Assembly (NCBI GenBank): GCA_013398295.1
Contig: VZSF01002037.1
Location: forward strand, 62,001-126,000
From: Chionis minor
Taxonomy: Eukaryota; Chordata; Aves; Charadriiformes; Chionididae
Length of the DNA stretch: 64,000 nt
Direction of reading: 5' to 3'
A program made the position numbers and the translations under genes. This document shows positions 1-11,364 of the stretch, one piece after another. Within the stretch, counting starts at the first letter, position 1. Every line of letters begins with the position of its first letter. Below the pieces are notes generated by a model that was not told the DNA's origin, ran no database searches, and saw only the letters and a list, made by a program, of their open reading frames with translations.

Positions 1-340
1 CTGTCCCTGTCGGAACCAGGACACCCTTCCAGTCCATAAAGGAGCTGGGGAGAGACTCTGGATCAGTGAGCAGAGCCATAGCACAAGGGGCAAAAGTTTT
101 CACTGAAAAAGTGGAGATTTAGAGGAGATCGCATGAAAATATTGTTCCCTGTGAGGGTGGTGAGCCCCTGGCCGGGGTTGCCCAGAGCAGCTGTGGCTGC
201 CCCATCCCTGGAGGTTCAAGGCCAGGTTGGACGGAGCTTGGAGCAACCTGGTCTGGCGGGAGGTGTCCCTGCCCAGGGCAGGGGGTGTCACTGGATGGTC
301 TTTAAGGTCCCTTCCCACCCAACCCGTTCTATAGCATCAC
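1..340 (+). mobile_element. CR1 LINE 3' end, shortened-motif group (cut by window edge)
   Basis: The sequence reads through the CR1 ORF2 C-terminal region and 3' UTR in sense orientation: agggtggtgagcccctgg, ttgcccagagcagctgtgg, ccatccctggaggttcaagg, then ggtctttaaggtcccttcc and a degraded octamer tail (cgttctatagcatca). It has 'ggaggttcaagg' where other CR1 copies have 'ggaggtgttcaagg'. The 5' limit is not visible because the window starts inside it. Antisense to DCC. Confidence 0.9.
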
Positions 341-3300
341 CACACATGAAACCACCAGTCAACTATTTTATCTGGCCATCTGGCCCTATCACCCAATCTC
401 TGCCCCACTGCCATCACTTGATGAACACCTGATTTCCAAGTTACGACCAGCACATGCAGCGCAAGCGGAGAGAGGAACAAGGCTCAGTCCCCCATGGAGA
501 CTTCTGGGGGCCTCCATTTGTCACGGGACCGCTGGCACTGCCAGGAGACAGAAGCAGGGTATTGCCACAAGAAATGATTCCATTTTAACACTTTCAGCTT
601 ATGAATGAGTTTCAAATTAAAAGTAATTCAAGTGAGAACGACTTCTTTCTACACTGCACAAAAAAAAGTAAGTTTCCCAGCTTAATAAGCTGTATTTTGA
701 AAGTTTTAATCGCATGGCTGTATTTTTTTCCCCAGCAGATGGTATGTATTCAGCAATGAGCTTTTTTTAAAAGTCTGTATTTGTGTGATGGCATGATTTA
801 TTACTTATTTTAAACACAGAAGCATGCTTTCCCTACGCTATCCAAGCATTTTGGTCAAACTTTTCTTGGAGTGATACTTGCAACAATTACATTATAAAAC
901 CTGAAGTGTTGGTAACATCTTCCAGCCCCCTGCTCAAATATGAAGCACATGGAGCAGACAATTGTAAGATTCATCAGTGAGAGGTATTACAGATGGTTCT
1001 AAGCATCTGGTTAATCTGCAAGACTCCAATAGTCTAAGAGCTGATTAACTATTCATTAAAGTGACATTAACCATTCATTAACCCTTTGTGAAGTACATAC
1101 ACACAAAAACTTTATATGATGTGTCACCAGCTCAACGCGCCTGCTGGTTTTCGGCGATGCCATCGAGCAATGAAACCAAGTGTCGCTGCCCGCCCACTCT
1201 GCCATGGTGCATTCAAAGCACCCGTGTTTTATCCAATTTGATGTCCAAGGATAATGACTTGGACACCTATTTCACCCTTTCCTGTCCATCTCAAAATAAT
1301 CTGAATTTTTGCAGTTCTTAACCAAGGCCAGTGGCCCTATAGAGCTAGTTCCCAGCCAACAAGGACCTCACATCCCTGGTCTTCCTGTGCGCATTCTGGG
1401 AATGGTGTCCCCAAAAAATGCCCAAAGAGAAGGGGAGAGAGGAGGATTAAGAGATTAAAATGGACATTTCACAGTTCACAGGTTCTCTCAGCTGCGTGAG
1501 GGAATTTTAGCATCTTCCATTAAATGTTACCATTAAGATCCCACCCTCTGGCTCCAGATATTTGCCCCCAAGAGTTTCAAGATGGTCTCACCAGCACTTA
1601 CGCTGCGGTACAACGGGTCTCTACAAGCCCAGCGGCATTACAAAGCTACGGGTGAATGGTTTCTTCTGACATATTAAACACCAAAAAAAGACTTCCTTCC
1701 AGCACCCTGCCCGCTTGCCTTTGCATCAAAGCCTCTCCTTAAAAGCATCTTTATTGCCAGCAATACCAGGCAAACTTGACTGGTGTTTAAGCTCCACCGG
1801 GGTCCACTTTCTCCGTCTCATGTTGGGGAGGACATGATCAAACGAGCTTGTGCGTGCCAGCACTGCGGTGCCTTCCACACGTATGTGCCTTGTTGGGCTG
1901 AAACACAGGGTGGAGGAGGAACCTTTTTACCCCAGAGAAAGGACTAAATTCAGCACCCAACAAGATCTATGGCCCAGAGGGACATGAGACAGCATTTTGT
2001 TGCAATAGACTTTTATTAGAGAAGAAAATTTTGGAGAGACAGTTCTATTCTGGCAAAGATGTTGTTGGAGGAGACCCTCCTCAGCTCCCCTGCTAGGGGC
2101 ACCCACCTGAGAGATAAGGCAGCCAGGCTATGGTCCAAGAGATGTTATTCCAGCACAACTCCCGCTCTTACAAAAACATATTTTAATATATATTTGGTTG
2201 TCCTTGAATAAAAAGAGATTCTAAAACCCTTCAAGCTGTGGCAAAACAGGAAGAGCACTGCAGTCTTCCTGCTGTCAGAGAGGCTGCAGCAGGGAGAGCG
2301 CTCCAAACATCCCAGTAGCCGGAGATCCCAGCGTGCACGCGCCCATTTCCAGTGATATTCTTGGGAAAGGCAAGATTTGAGTGAGGGGAAAAAAAGCCAC
2401 CACGTTGGTTCCTCCCATTAGCAAGGCTTGGTAAAGGGGGAACAGAAAAGTCTTCAGGGAAAGCAGGACCGATGGCTGATAAACAACAGCGTCTTCAGGA
2501 AAGCAGAGATATCACTGGTTTTCCCCAAAATAAATTATTCAGTGTTGTTTGCGACAGCAAAAAGACACTTGTGCTCTTACAAATAGGCTTTAAAATCCCT
2601 GCTGAGTTCCCCTGCAGGTGAATGGAGGGTCTGCTGTCGTACAGGGTTGACGTCTCACTAGCTAAAAATCACACACGGCTTCGTAAAAATCTCCTCCTGG
2701 GCTACCGAAAAGCTGAAAGCCAAGAGGAGCTAAAAAGTGAGCTTCATTTTGCTTTGTTTATGCTTTTAAATCCGATTTCCCTGTCTGTTACCCAGACATA
2801 TTAAACCTGAGACAGGATCCTGTTAGCACCGGCAGCCTCGTGGGCATTAACCACCATCGCTCGCTCAACATCTGGTTTCTGCTGAACCCAACTTCCCTCT
2901 CCCGCTCAAGGAAAGTGGGAAGAAAGCGGGAGCTCAACCTACGACAACAAGGCAGCACACGCAAGGCTGAAGACAACAATTTCAGGAAGGCACTTCCACT
3001 TTTTGTTTCCAAATGAATAAATGTGAAAAGAAGAAAGAGGGGAAAACATATTCAAAACATGTTTTCTTAGTATCAGTTGTTCTCAAATCTGTTGCACTAT
3101 GGAATTAATCCTCGAGCAATCAGTATCAATAAACTTACTCCACCTAAACTACTCAAAACACCTATTTGGCAAGACTCTCCAATGACCAAGGCAGCAGTGG
3201 GGTGGGTTGAGCCTAAGTCCTCCAGCAAATGTCCCATCAGCTAATTACTGCGTCTGGCTGTGCAACCACTGCCGCTAACAAGGGGGTTGCAGTTGTCACT

Positions 3301-4477
3301 GGTGACGGCTTTACACATCACTGTTAATTAATGCAGGAGAGAAAAGGCTCCACAACCCCAAAGTTCATGTTGCCCTGTTGTTCAGAAAAGTCTTAGCTTT
3401 TTTTGCATGTTTTATCTGCTGGGAAGCTGCTTCTTTCACTGTTTATTGCCGGTAAAGCCTAACATACACGCGCGTGCACACACCGAGCCACCCCTAATTA
3501 AAGAATCGCTTCTGCCTCAGTAAAGCGGCTCCAAAATCTGCTTCCTCTTCCAAATGTGCAGAGACAGCACATATGTGTTTTCCTACGCCAAGCGCTGCAC
3601 TTGATACTACACTCTGAAAAGACTTTTGTATATCTGATTTCTGGCCTTCAATATTTTAATCTGGGAAACTTCAAAACAAGATAAGAAAAAAAGGACAACT
3701 ATTCTCTCACAAGCTAAAAACCAGTCTGGTTAGGAATCACAAAATACAGGTTAATCTTCTGTTGTGATACAACTGGTAGCAAAATAGCAGATGTTTTCAC
3801 ATAAACACCACGTGCATTTTTGATATTAATACACAGGATAACTAAGATATCGCTGTCATGGAAAACCCGTCAGCTAGAAATATCTCCTAACACACGTAAC
3901 ACAGGCACAAACCCCAAATATCCCACTTTTAACCAACAGCTGATTCATTTCCTCATTCCCTTCCCAAAAGCCTTCAAACCCGTTGGCCACTTTCAACAAG
4001 TCTGAATTGTAGGGCTCCAAGAAAAGAGATCTCACAAGTTCCAAGGAGACCAAGAGCTTTCAAAACCAAACTGAACGCCACATCAGCTGGAGAACCTGCC
4101 CTTTGAGCCAACACCACACCAACACATAGGTCAGTTCCCATCCACGTTCCCGGGAGCACCCACGGGGGATGCTGACAGCGGCCCAGCACAGAAGTGACCT
4201 CCAGGTGCCTTGGTGGGGAGGGATGTGGGACATGAGCTCTGAAGAGGAGACTTTCCTGCTATTCTTCCCACCGAATCCAAAGAGGATGGGTAAGAAGCAT
4301 GGTCAAAAATTAGGAAAAAAACCAGGAATATATACTACAAAAGAGCCAGACAGGCTTGGACAACTGAACCAGAGGGCTGGAATCAGCCAAGAAAGCAGGC
4401 AGATGACTGATCTGGTGCTGGTTCTTGACAGCACCCAAAACCAAAGGAGCATCCAGTAGCATCTACTGGCATCCCCC
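341..4477. other. Intron sequence without recognised gene or repeat
   Basis: AT-rich unique-looking DNA. It contains short TAAT-rich stretches (for example 1035-1085, with two ATTCATTAA repeats) and a 22-bp alternating purine/pyrimidine tract at 3462-3483. No exon, RNA gene or transposon could be supported. The region 1980-2160 looks moderately complex but matched nothing I recognise. Confidence 0.6.
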
Positions 4478-4987
4478 ATGTGCAGTACTGAGTCCAGCTC
4501 TGGGGCCACCAACAGCAGAAGGACACGGACTTGTTGGAGCGGGGCCAGAGGAGGCCATGGAGATGATCTGAGGGCTGGAGCCCCTCTGCTGGGAGGACAG
4601 GCTGGGAGAGCTCGGGGGGCTCAGCCTGGAGAAGAGAAGGCTCCGGGGAGACCTTAGAGCCCTTCCAGTCCCTAAAGGGGCTCCAGGAAAGCTGGGGAGG
4701 GACTCTGATGAGGGAGTGGAGCCATAGGACAAGGGGGAACGGTTCTAAACTGGAAGAGGGGAGATTTAGATGAGATAATAGGAAGAAATTCTCTCCTATG
4801 AGGGTGGTGAGCCCCTGGCCGGGGTTGCCCAGAGAAGCTGTGGCTGCCCCATCCCTGGAGGTTCAAGGCCAGGTCGGACAGGGCTTGGAGCAACCTGGTC
4901 TAGTGGGAGGTGTCCCTGCCCAGGGCAGGGGGGTGGGACTGGATGGTCTTTAAGGTCCCTTCCAATCCAAATCATTCTATGATTCTG
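4478..4987 (+). mobile_element. CR1 LINE 3' fragment, shortened-motif group
   Basis: Begins around the ORF2 C-terminus (gtgcagtactgagtccagct, then a frame-broken equivalent of the CR1 'LERVQRR...[14 protein letters not shown]' stretch) and runs to the tail ttccaatccaaatcattctatgattctg. It is 5'-truncated, as is usual for CR1. In-frame stops show that it is dead. Its 3' end is followed by a 141-bp segment that recurs after another copy near 18 kb. Confidence 0.93.
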
Positions 4988-5128
4988 TGGACCTTCTTCT
5001 ACACCAGCTAACGGTGTAAGATGGAACAGTCAGGCCCACTGAGGTACTTTTAAACACTACAAGTAGATACCATAGGTAAGGGAATAATAATTTCCAGCTT
5101 GTCACTGCGAGAGGGGTGAAAAAGCAGC
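4988..5128 (+). repeat. CR1-flanking segment shared with 18006-18152 (copy A)
   Basis: Starts tggaccttcttctacacc and ends gaggggtgaaaaagcagc. By eye it aligns over its full length with 18006-18152 at roughly 85-90% identity with one small indel. In both places it directly follows a CR1 3' end of the same group. It is not part of the CR1 3' UTR I recognise. Possible origins are CR1 read-through (3' transduction), a local duplication, or an unclassified composite repeat. Confidence 0.75.
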
Positions 5129-7708
5129 CTAGGAGAGTCGGAAGTACCGAGGATCAGTGAGGCGCTGAGGGACAGCCTTCAAGGCGCAGATCAGCCGTCA
5201 GATCATAACACGGATCTCCAACATCTAAAACCCACTTGAAGCACCATGTGTGTGTCCGTATACACGTGTAGATACACATACATGAATGTGCCATCATCAA
5301 GAGGTAAAATTCAGATTCCATTTCAAGGGTAGGAGTTTGAGCTGGACGGTTGCAGTGCACCCAGTCCCTTTCCGTCTGATCAGAAGTGGAAGAGGAGGAG
5401 AAAAGGCTCCATGAGGAAACCTAACAGCTCCAGGAGCAGCAACCCCCGGAGAAGAGGCAGAGAGGAGGAAGAGCTTCGGGACCAAAACAACAGGCTGCGA
5501 AAAAATTATTTGTGCAATGCCACTGCGATGTGGCGAGTCAAGCAAGGCTGCATTTGTAAACGTCACTGAAAAGGGAAAGGAGCAACGATCGGGATGTGGC
5601 TGACGCTGCAGGGAAGAAGAGACTTTGAAGAATAACATAGTTAAAGAAAGAATTCTGACCTTACACTAAAGTTAAAGGGACACAGTCAATCATTTTGCTT
5701 AGATGATGACAACCTTAAAATAGGAAAATAATTTCACAGAAGTCTAAACAGTCGCACATCCTGCAGGAACAGGCACACGGGGTTGGGACCATGAGTTCAG
5801 TCGATGAGTAAAGGGCAAAAAGAGGCAGCGACCGAGAGGGATGAGAATCACATCAACGAAGCCAAGACAGAAAAGGGCAGAGGAAGAGGCAAGAGATGAG
5901 CTGTCGACTTCCCACACTGAATAACCCCGCTGATACCACTCCCACACCGAAAAAGCTAAAAAAGTTGTAGAACTTGGCTTTAAAGCCGGAGTTACCACTT
6001 TGCCTACAGCAAAACACTTCGAAGCAGAGGCAAGAACATCCGCCAGCAGGTTACACCATGAGTAGTTTCTGCTACGCCACTTCCCATGGTGCGTGATACC
6101 CACATTAAAGCTTCAAACAGCAGCCTCGTTGTCAAACAATATTAAAATACAGTAAAAGGGTCCTAAACCAACACAATACGTGACCACTAAATCTTCTGAA
6201 TAGACCACTTGCCAGGTTGCTTGTTTGCAGCCTTCTATGCCAACCCAGGAAAGAAAAAAAAAACCTATCAACAAGCAGATTTTCTGCCCGCGCTGGTAAA
6301 CACTTGCCACTATTTTGCAACACTGAATTTATTTAGATTTCATCGTGCTCTTATTTTTCCATCTTACTGTCATCATCCGCGGTTTAATGAGGACACGTCA
6401 AGGGACACATCAATATTCCTTCTGCAGTGCAATTCCCAGGGCCTCCAGCCTGGGACATTAATAGGAGGGAATAGAAAGCCACCAGGACTTTCTTCTTGGG
6501 TTTGTATATCAAAGCCACTGGTGCTTATTCTTATTTTGTTCCCGGTAACGAATATAGAATTCAGAGGAGCTTCCCTCCACGTAAATGTATACTATAAGTC
6601 AATAAAGTTCATGTGGCTAGATTATAAAGAAATTATTGTCAAGGTATTTTTGCCCAAACACCAGCATTGCTTTCCCACTCGGGGTGTACACTAGTCAACA
6701 TTTCTACTGTCAAACATGATTTTTTTTTTTTTTTAAACTGACTAATAAGTCACTGGGTATTTTAATTAACGTGCACATAATAACTGACAAACAGGGACAA
6801 GAACAGCAAGACCCATTGACCCAAGGGATAAATTATGATGAAGGAAAACAGAGTGCATTTTTTGATTGTTTTTAACCTTAGAAACTAATAAACTTGAAGC
6901 ACTCTGAAATATGAAATTGAGTGAATAACCGCAATTATTTTGAAGCCGTTAGAAAAATCCTACAACCTCCCCATTTCTCCAGTGTGTTTTGTCAGAAACA
7001 TAGTGAGCTTTTTAATTCAGTCATTACTTACGACTCTATATACTCAGTAAAAAAAAAAAAAAGAAAGTAGTTTAAAAGCTATTACTTAATACCTAAGAAG
7101 AATTTATTTGGGTGGAAAACGTCCTCCCACCCAGAGATGACGGATGCCACCCTACAGCACAGATGTGCCTCCGGCTGCAAGCGGGACATTGCTGTTACGC
7201 AGCATGCGGAAACTTCCAGACTTGCCCCCTGGCTGTTCCCACACCCCAGAGCACAAGCATTACGGTTTTGTCTTAAATCAAATTTATATGGAATCTTGGG
7301 AACATCATGTCATCATATGAAGTTCCTCTGAAATTCTGCAGAGTTTTGGAGACTGGATAGAACCCACTGGAGTATTTACTAGACTAAAACCTGGGAAAGC
7401 CAAGAGGAGCTCGGCTCCACATTAAAAAAACCCCACAAATTTCAAATTCAGGCTGCTTCTTACTTTCCTCTAACGCAGGCAATCACGCACTTAAACTGAT
7501 TATTACTCTTACTTCAGAAATTAATTTTCAGTTCCATCTAGAGAAGAAATATTTCGCTTAACCTACAACAGTAGCGTGCACTAGAGCTCCTCTCTTCTAA
7601 GCATCACCAGAATATTCAGAAGTTTTGCTTTTTGTTTTGAAACATTCAAGGATTTATGCAAAAAATTTCTTAGGAAACTGAAGAAACTGAACCTCCATGT
7701 GACAACTA
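5129..7708. other. Intron sequence without recognised gene or repeat
   Basis: No exon or transposon recognised. Contains a run of about 15 T at 6720-6734, a poly-A run near 7050-7062 and a TG/CA-rich patch near 5246-5285. Short open frames here have no recognisable domains. Confidence 0.55.
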
Positions 7709-7766
7709 TCATAGAACCATTGAATCGCTTAGGATGGAAAAGACCTATAAGATCATCAAGTCCCTA
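7709..7766 (-). mobile_element. Old CR1 3' tail remnant
   Basis: Reads tcatagaaccattgaatc, aggatggaaaagaccta, taagatcatcaagtcc. This is the reverse of an old CR1 3' end, with the typical 'ggaaaagacctctaagatcatcgagtcc' wording. Only about 58 bp survive, so the subfamily cannot be set. Confidence 0.75.
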
Positions 7767-8221
7767 TATATGATAATATACATTTTAGGTGCTAATTATC
7801 TTTACACTTAGGGGCTATCTTATGCAAAAATTAAATAACTTGATATTGAGGCTCGTGACTAACAAATATATTTACATTTAGTAGAAGGAGCTTCACACTT
7901 GAAACAAACACTGCAACTAAAATTCGTTTCTGAGCAAGATGACGGTCAGAGATGTTTGAGTGTTGCATTCAATAATTCCTGAAAAGCCACGAGGACACCT
8001 ATTAACGTAACAGGTGGAATGGAAATACGCTCACAATAATTCCCATAAAACAGATGGTTCCACATGCTGCTACCTCCTCAAAGCAACATTACCACAGAAT
8101 ATGCCAAAACCCAACTAAAAAGAAGTTTTGGCATTCAAAATTTATCTTTCTGCCCCTTGGAAGGTAGAAAATCTGCTACCCAGTTGCTCTGGAATGACAC
8201 GTTCTCAAACGCGTCATTTAT
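7767..8221. other. Intron sequence between an old CR1 tail and the gapped CR1
   Basis: AT-rich sequence with no recognised coding or repeat content. The exact left boundary of the next CR1 could be a few tens of bases earlier than 8222. Confidence 0.5.
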
Positions 8222-9783
8222 AAGCTCAAAATCAAAAAGGAGGCCTATAGAGGGTGGAAGCAAGGACAGGTGGACTGGGTGGAATATAGAGAAACTGTCC
8301 GAGTGGCCAGAAACCATATCAGGCAGGCGAAAGCCCTAAGAGAACTGAATCTGGCCAAGGACATCAAAGACAATAAGAAAAAATTCTATAGCTATGTCAG
8401 GGAAAAAGGTAGGACTTGGGAGGCTGTGGGCCCTCTCCGGAAGGAAACGGGAGACCTGGCCACCCAGGATATGGATAAGGCTGAGGTACTGAATGACTTT
8501 TTTGCCTCAGTCTTCACTGGCAAGGGCTCTAACTCCACTGTCCAAGTCACAGTAGGTAAAACCAGGGGCTCTGAGAATGGAGAACTGCCCACAGCAGGAG
8601 AAGATCAGGTTCGAGACCACCTGAACAACCTGAAAGTGCACAAGTCCATGGGACCTGATGAAATTCATCCACGGGTCCCGAAGGAGCTGGCGGACCAAGT
8701 TGCGAAGCCACTTTCNNNNNNNNNNNNNNNNNNNNNNNNNNNNNNNNNNNNNNNNNNNNNNNNNNNNNNNNNNNNNNNNNNNNNNNNNNNNNNNNNNNNN
8801 NNNNNNNNNNNNNNNNNNNNNNNNNNNNNNNNNNNNNNNNNNNNNNNNNNNNNNNNNNNNNNNNNNNNNNNNNNNNNNNNNNNNNNNNNNNNNNNNNNNN
8901 NNNNNNNNNNNNNNNNNNNNNNNNNNNNNNNNNNNNNNNNNNNNNNNNNNNNNNNNNNNNNNNNNNNNNNNNNNNNNNNNNNNNNNNNNNNNNNNNNNNN
9001 NNNNNNNNNNNNNNNNNNNNNNNNNNNNNNNNNNNNNNNNNNNNNNNNNNNNNNNNNNNNNNNNNNNNNNNNNNNNNNNNNNNNNNNNNNNNNNNNNNNN
9101 NNNNNNNNNNNNNNNNNNNNNNNNNNNNNNNNNNNNNNNNNNNNNNNNNNNNNNNNNNNNNNNNNNNNNNNNNNNNNNNNNNNNNNNNNNNNNNNNNNNN
9201 NNNNNNNNNNNNNNNNNNNNNNNNNNNNNNNNNNNNNNNNNNNNNNNNNNNNNNNNNNNNNNNNNNNNNNNNNNNNNNNNNNNNNNNNNNNNNNNNNNNN
9301 NNNNNNNNNNNNNNNNNNNNNNNNNNNNNNNNNNNNNNNNNNNNNNNNNNNNNNNNNNNNNNNNNNNNNNNNNNNNNNNNNNNNNNNNNNNNNNNNNNNN
9401 NNNNNNNNNNNNNNNNNNNNNNNNNNNNNNNNNNNNNAGCAGCCTTTCAGTATCTGAAGGGAGCCTACAGGAGAGCTGGAGAGGGACTCTTGGTCAGGAA
9501 GTCCAGTGATAGGACAAGGGGTAATGGTTGTAAATTGGAAGAGGGGAGATTTAGATGAGATATTAGGAAGAAGTTCTTTACTGTGAGGGTGGTGAGGCAC
9601 TGGAACAGGTTGCCCAGGGAGGTTGTGGAGGCCCCATCCCTGGAAGTGTTCAAGGCCAGGCTGGATGGGGCTTTGAGCAACCTGCTCTAGTGAGAGGTGT
9701 CCCTGCCCATGGCAGGGGGGTTGGAACTTGATGATCTTTAAGGTCCCTTCCAACTCTAACCATTCTATGATTCTATGATTCAT
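8222..9783 (+). mobile_element. CR1 LINE with ORF2 remnant, interrupted by an assembly gap
   Basis: The left part (8222-8715) is an open frame of about 165 codons matching the CR1 ORF2 region between endonuclease and reverse transcriptase: [53 protein letters not shown] and [20 protein letters not shown]. The right part (9438-9783) is the ORF2 end and 3' UTR (AAFQYLKG equivalent, then gaggcactggaacaggttgc, and tail cattctatgattctatgatt). It is 5'-truncated before the endonuclease domain. The left segment has no stop, so this is among the younger copies here. The central RT domain falls in the run of N. Antisense to DCC. Confidence 0.93.
8716..9437. other. Assembly gap (722 N)
   Basis: A continuous run of N with CR1 sequence on both sides in the same orientation. 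The missing part should hold most of the CR1 reverse-transcriptase domain. Open frames that cross it are artefacts of translating N. Confidence 0.99.
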
Positions 9784-11242
9784 TGACTACAGTCCAGCTC
9801 AGACAATCTTAAACTATGGCGCTTGCTTATAAAGAAACTATATTAAAGGAGAAAAAGTCTCCCAAGTATTTAACTATTGTACATTTGTGCTGTGCTTTGG
9901 TGTGTGTTGTTTTGTTGGGGTTTTTTAATAGCACTTAAATACCACTCTTGTTCCAATTTGCAACATCAAAAAACCCCTACAGCCTCCAACCACGACACAT
10001 TTCACCTGCTCTGAGATGAGACTGCAGCATTTCCATACCATTTCTCTCTGACGGTAAATTAAAATGCAACACAGCTTTTAATTTGGCCTTTCACTCAGGC
10101 AAACCAGTGTGGTTTTTCGGATGTATTATTTCTTCACATAGTGAATACGCAGCTGATTGCAACCTTTTCCCTTTCTTGAACGCCGCACTGTGAAGGATAT
10201 AAAGATTCTCCACAAAGCACGGAGGAGACAATTTTCAGAGATATCAAAAAAAAATATTACAGACAAAAATTCGGTCCTCAATTTTCAGACAAAGCAATTA
10301 AAGCGACCAACCTGCCATAGAACTTTCTATAAAAATATATGTTTGCTGCCAGTTTTAATATTTTCTCTTTTACATCACTATGGGCATTGTGAAAGGCCGG
10401 TGTTCCAGATAGCTCCGCAGAAACAATGAGAATAGCCAGCATTGGACAAAAATCTTCCCACCTCAACAGTTTCTCTTTAAAAAAAAAAATCAAATTTTTG
10501 ACTAAATATATTCCTTCTGTGAATAAGTACCACTTTTTCTCAGAAATTGTATTGAAGTATTTCAAAACATTAGTGAGAAACTAGATGACCGTAAGGTAAA
10601 ATGGTCCACTGAGCATTTGGCTGGTGGCAAAAACAGCTTTAACATCCTATTATGCTTCTTCGTGGAGCTACATTTGGATTCCCACCCTGCACAAAAGCTC
10701 CCCTAGTACATGAGGCATCTCCTGTGACACACCCTCATTAAAAGTCTTGGGAATTCAATTATCAAGATGCCGTTCCTCAAAACGAAGTCTCATCAGTAAG
10801 TTTAGCCTACAGACTAGTCGCATGAATCACCTATACTATAATTATAACAGGACATTAAAGCAATACTGCCTAATTAAAACATTTCTGGATGAAGTTTTAT
10901 TTTCTAAGCTTTCTTGAAGAAAAATACCTCCCCACATATAAATATATTCTACTAGGAAAAAGTTGCTACATCTACAAGGCCCTAAGAATATCCACTTAGT
11001 TAATCTAAGAAATAAAACTACGTATCGGTGGGGGGCATGTGTGTCCCCCCCAGCAGAAGGTTGAGTTGGGACCTTAAGCACAGCAGGTAGGACATGGCAA
11101 GGAGCAAAGGCGCAACACCAGCGCGTTCTTCACCAGCGCATCTCCCGGCTTTTAGGTTTCCTTTGTTTCTTTGTTTGGTTCAAATTAGAAATCAACCCTG
11201 TCCTTTTCAATGAACTACTAAGCGGTGTAACAGCCTCCCATT
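9784..11242. other. Intron sequence without recognised gene or repeat
   Basis: AT-rich with many short A and T runs. No exon or transposon seen. Confidence 0.55.
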
Positions 11243-11364
11243 TCATAGAATCACGGAGGTCGGAAGGGAACTTTCAGATCATCGAGTCCAGCCATCAACC
11301 CAACACTGCCAAACCCACCACTAACCTATGTCCCTTAGCACCACATCTGCCCATCTTTTAAATT
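11243..11364 (-). mobile_element. Old CR1 3' end remnant
   Basis: Reads tcatagaatcacggaggt, cagatcatcgagtccagcc, atcaacccaacactgcc and ccacatctgcccatctttt. This is the reversed 3' end of an old CR1 type. It is more diverged than the copies at 14.9 or 62 kb. In sense with DCC. Confidence 0.85.

Noticed and set aside
3072..3095. cagttgttctcaaatctgtt, resembling a hAT/Charlie terminal repeat
   Set aside because: No partner inverted terminal repeat or 8-bp target duplication found, and the match is short.
8270..9457. Apparent 395-codon protein across the gap
   Set aside because: Most of it is translated N. The real part is a CR1 ORF2 remnant.
8665..9783. Apparent 372-codon minus-strand protein across the gap
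   Set aside because: Antisense of CR1 plus translated N.
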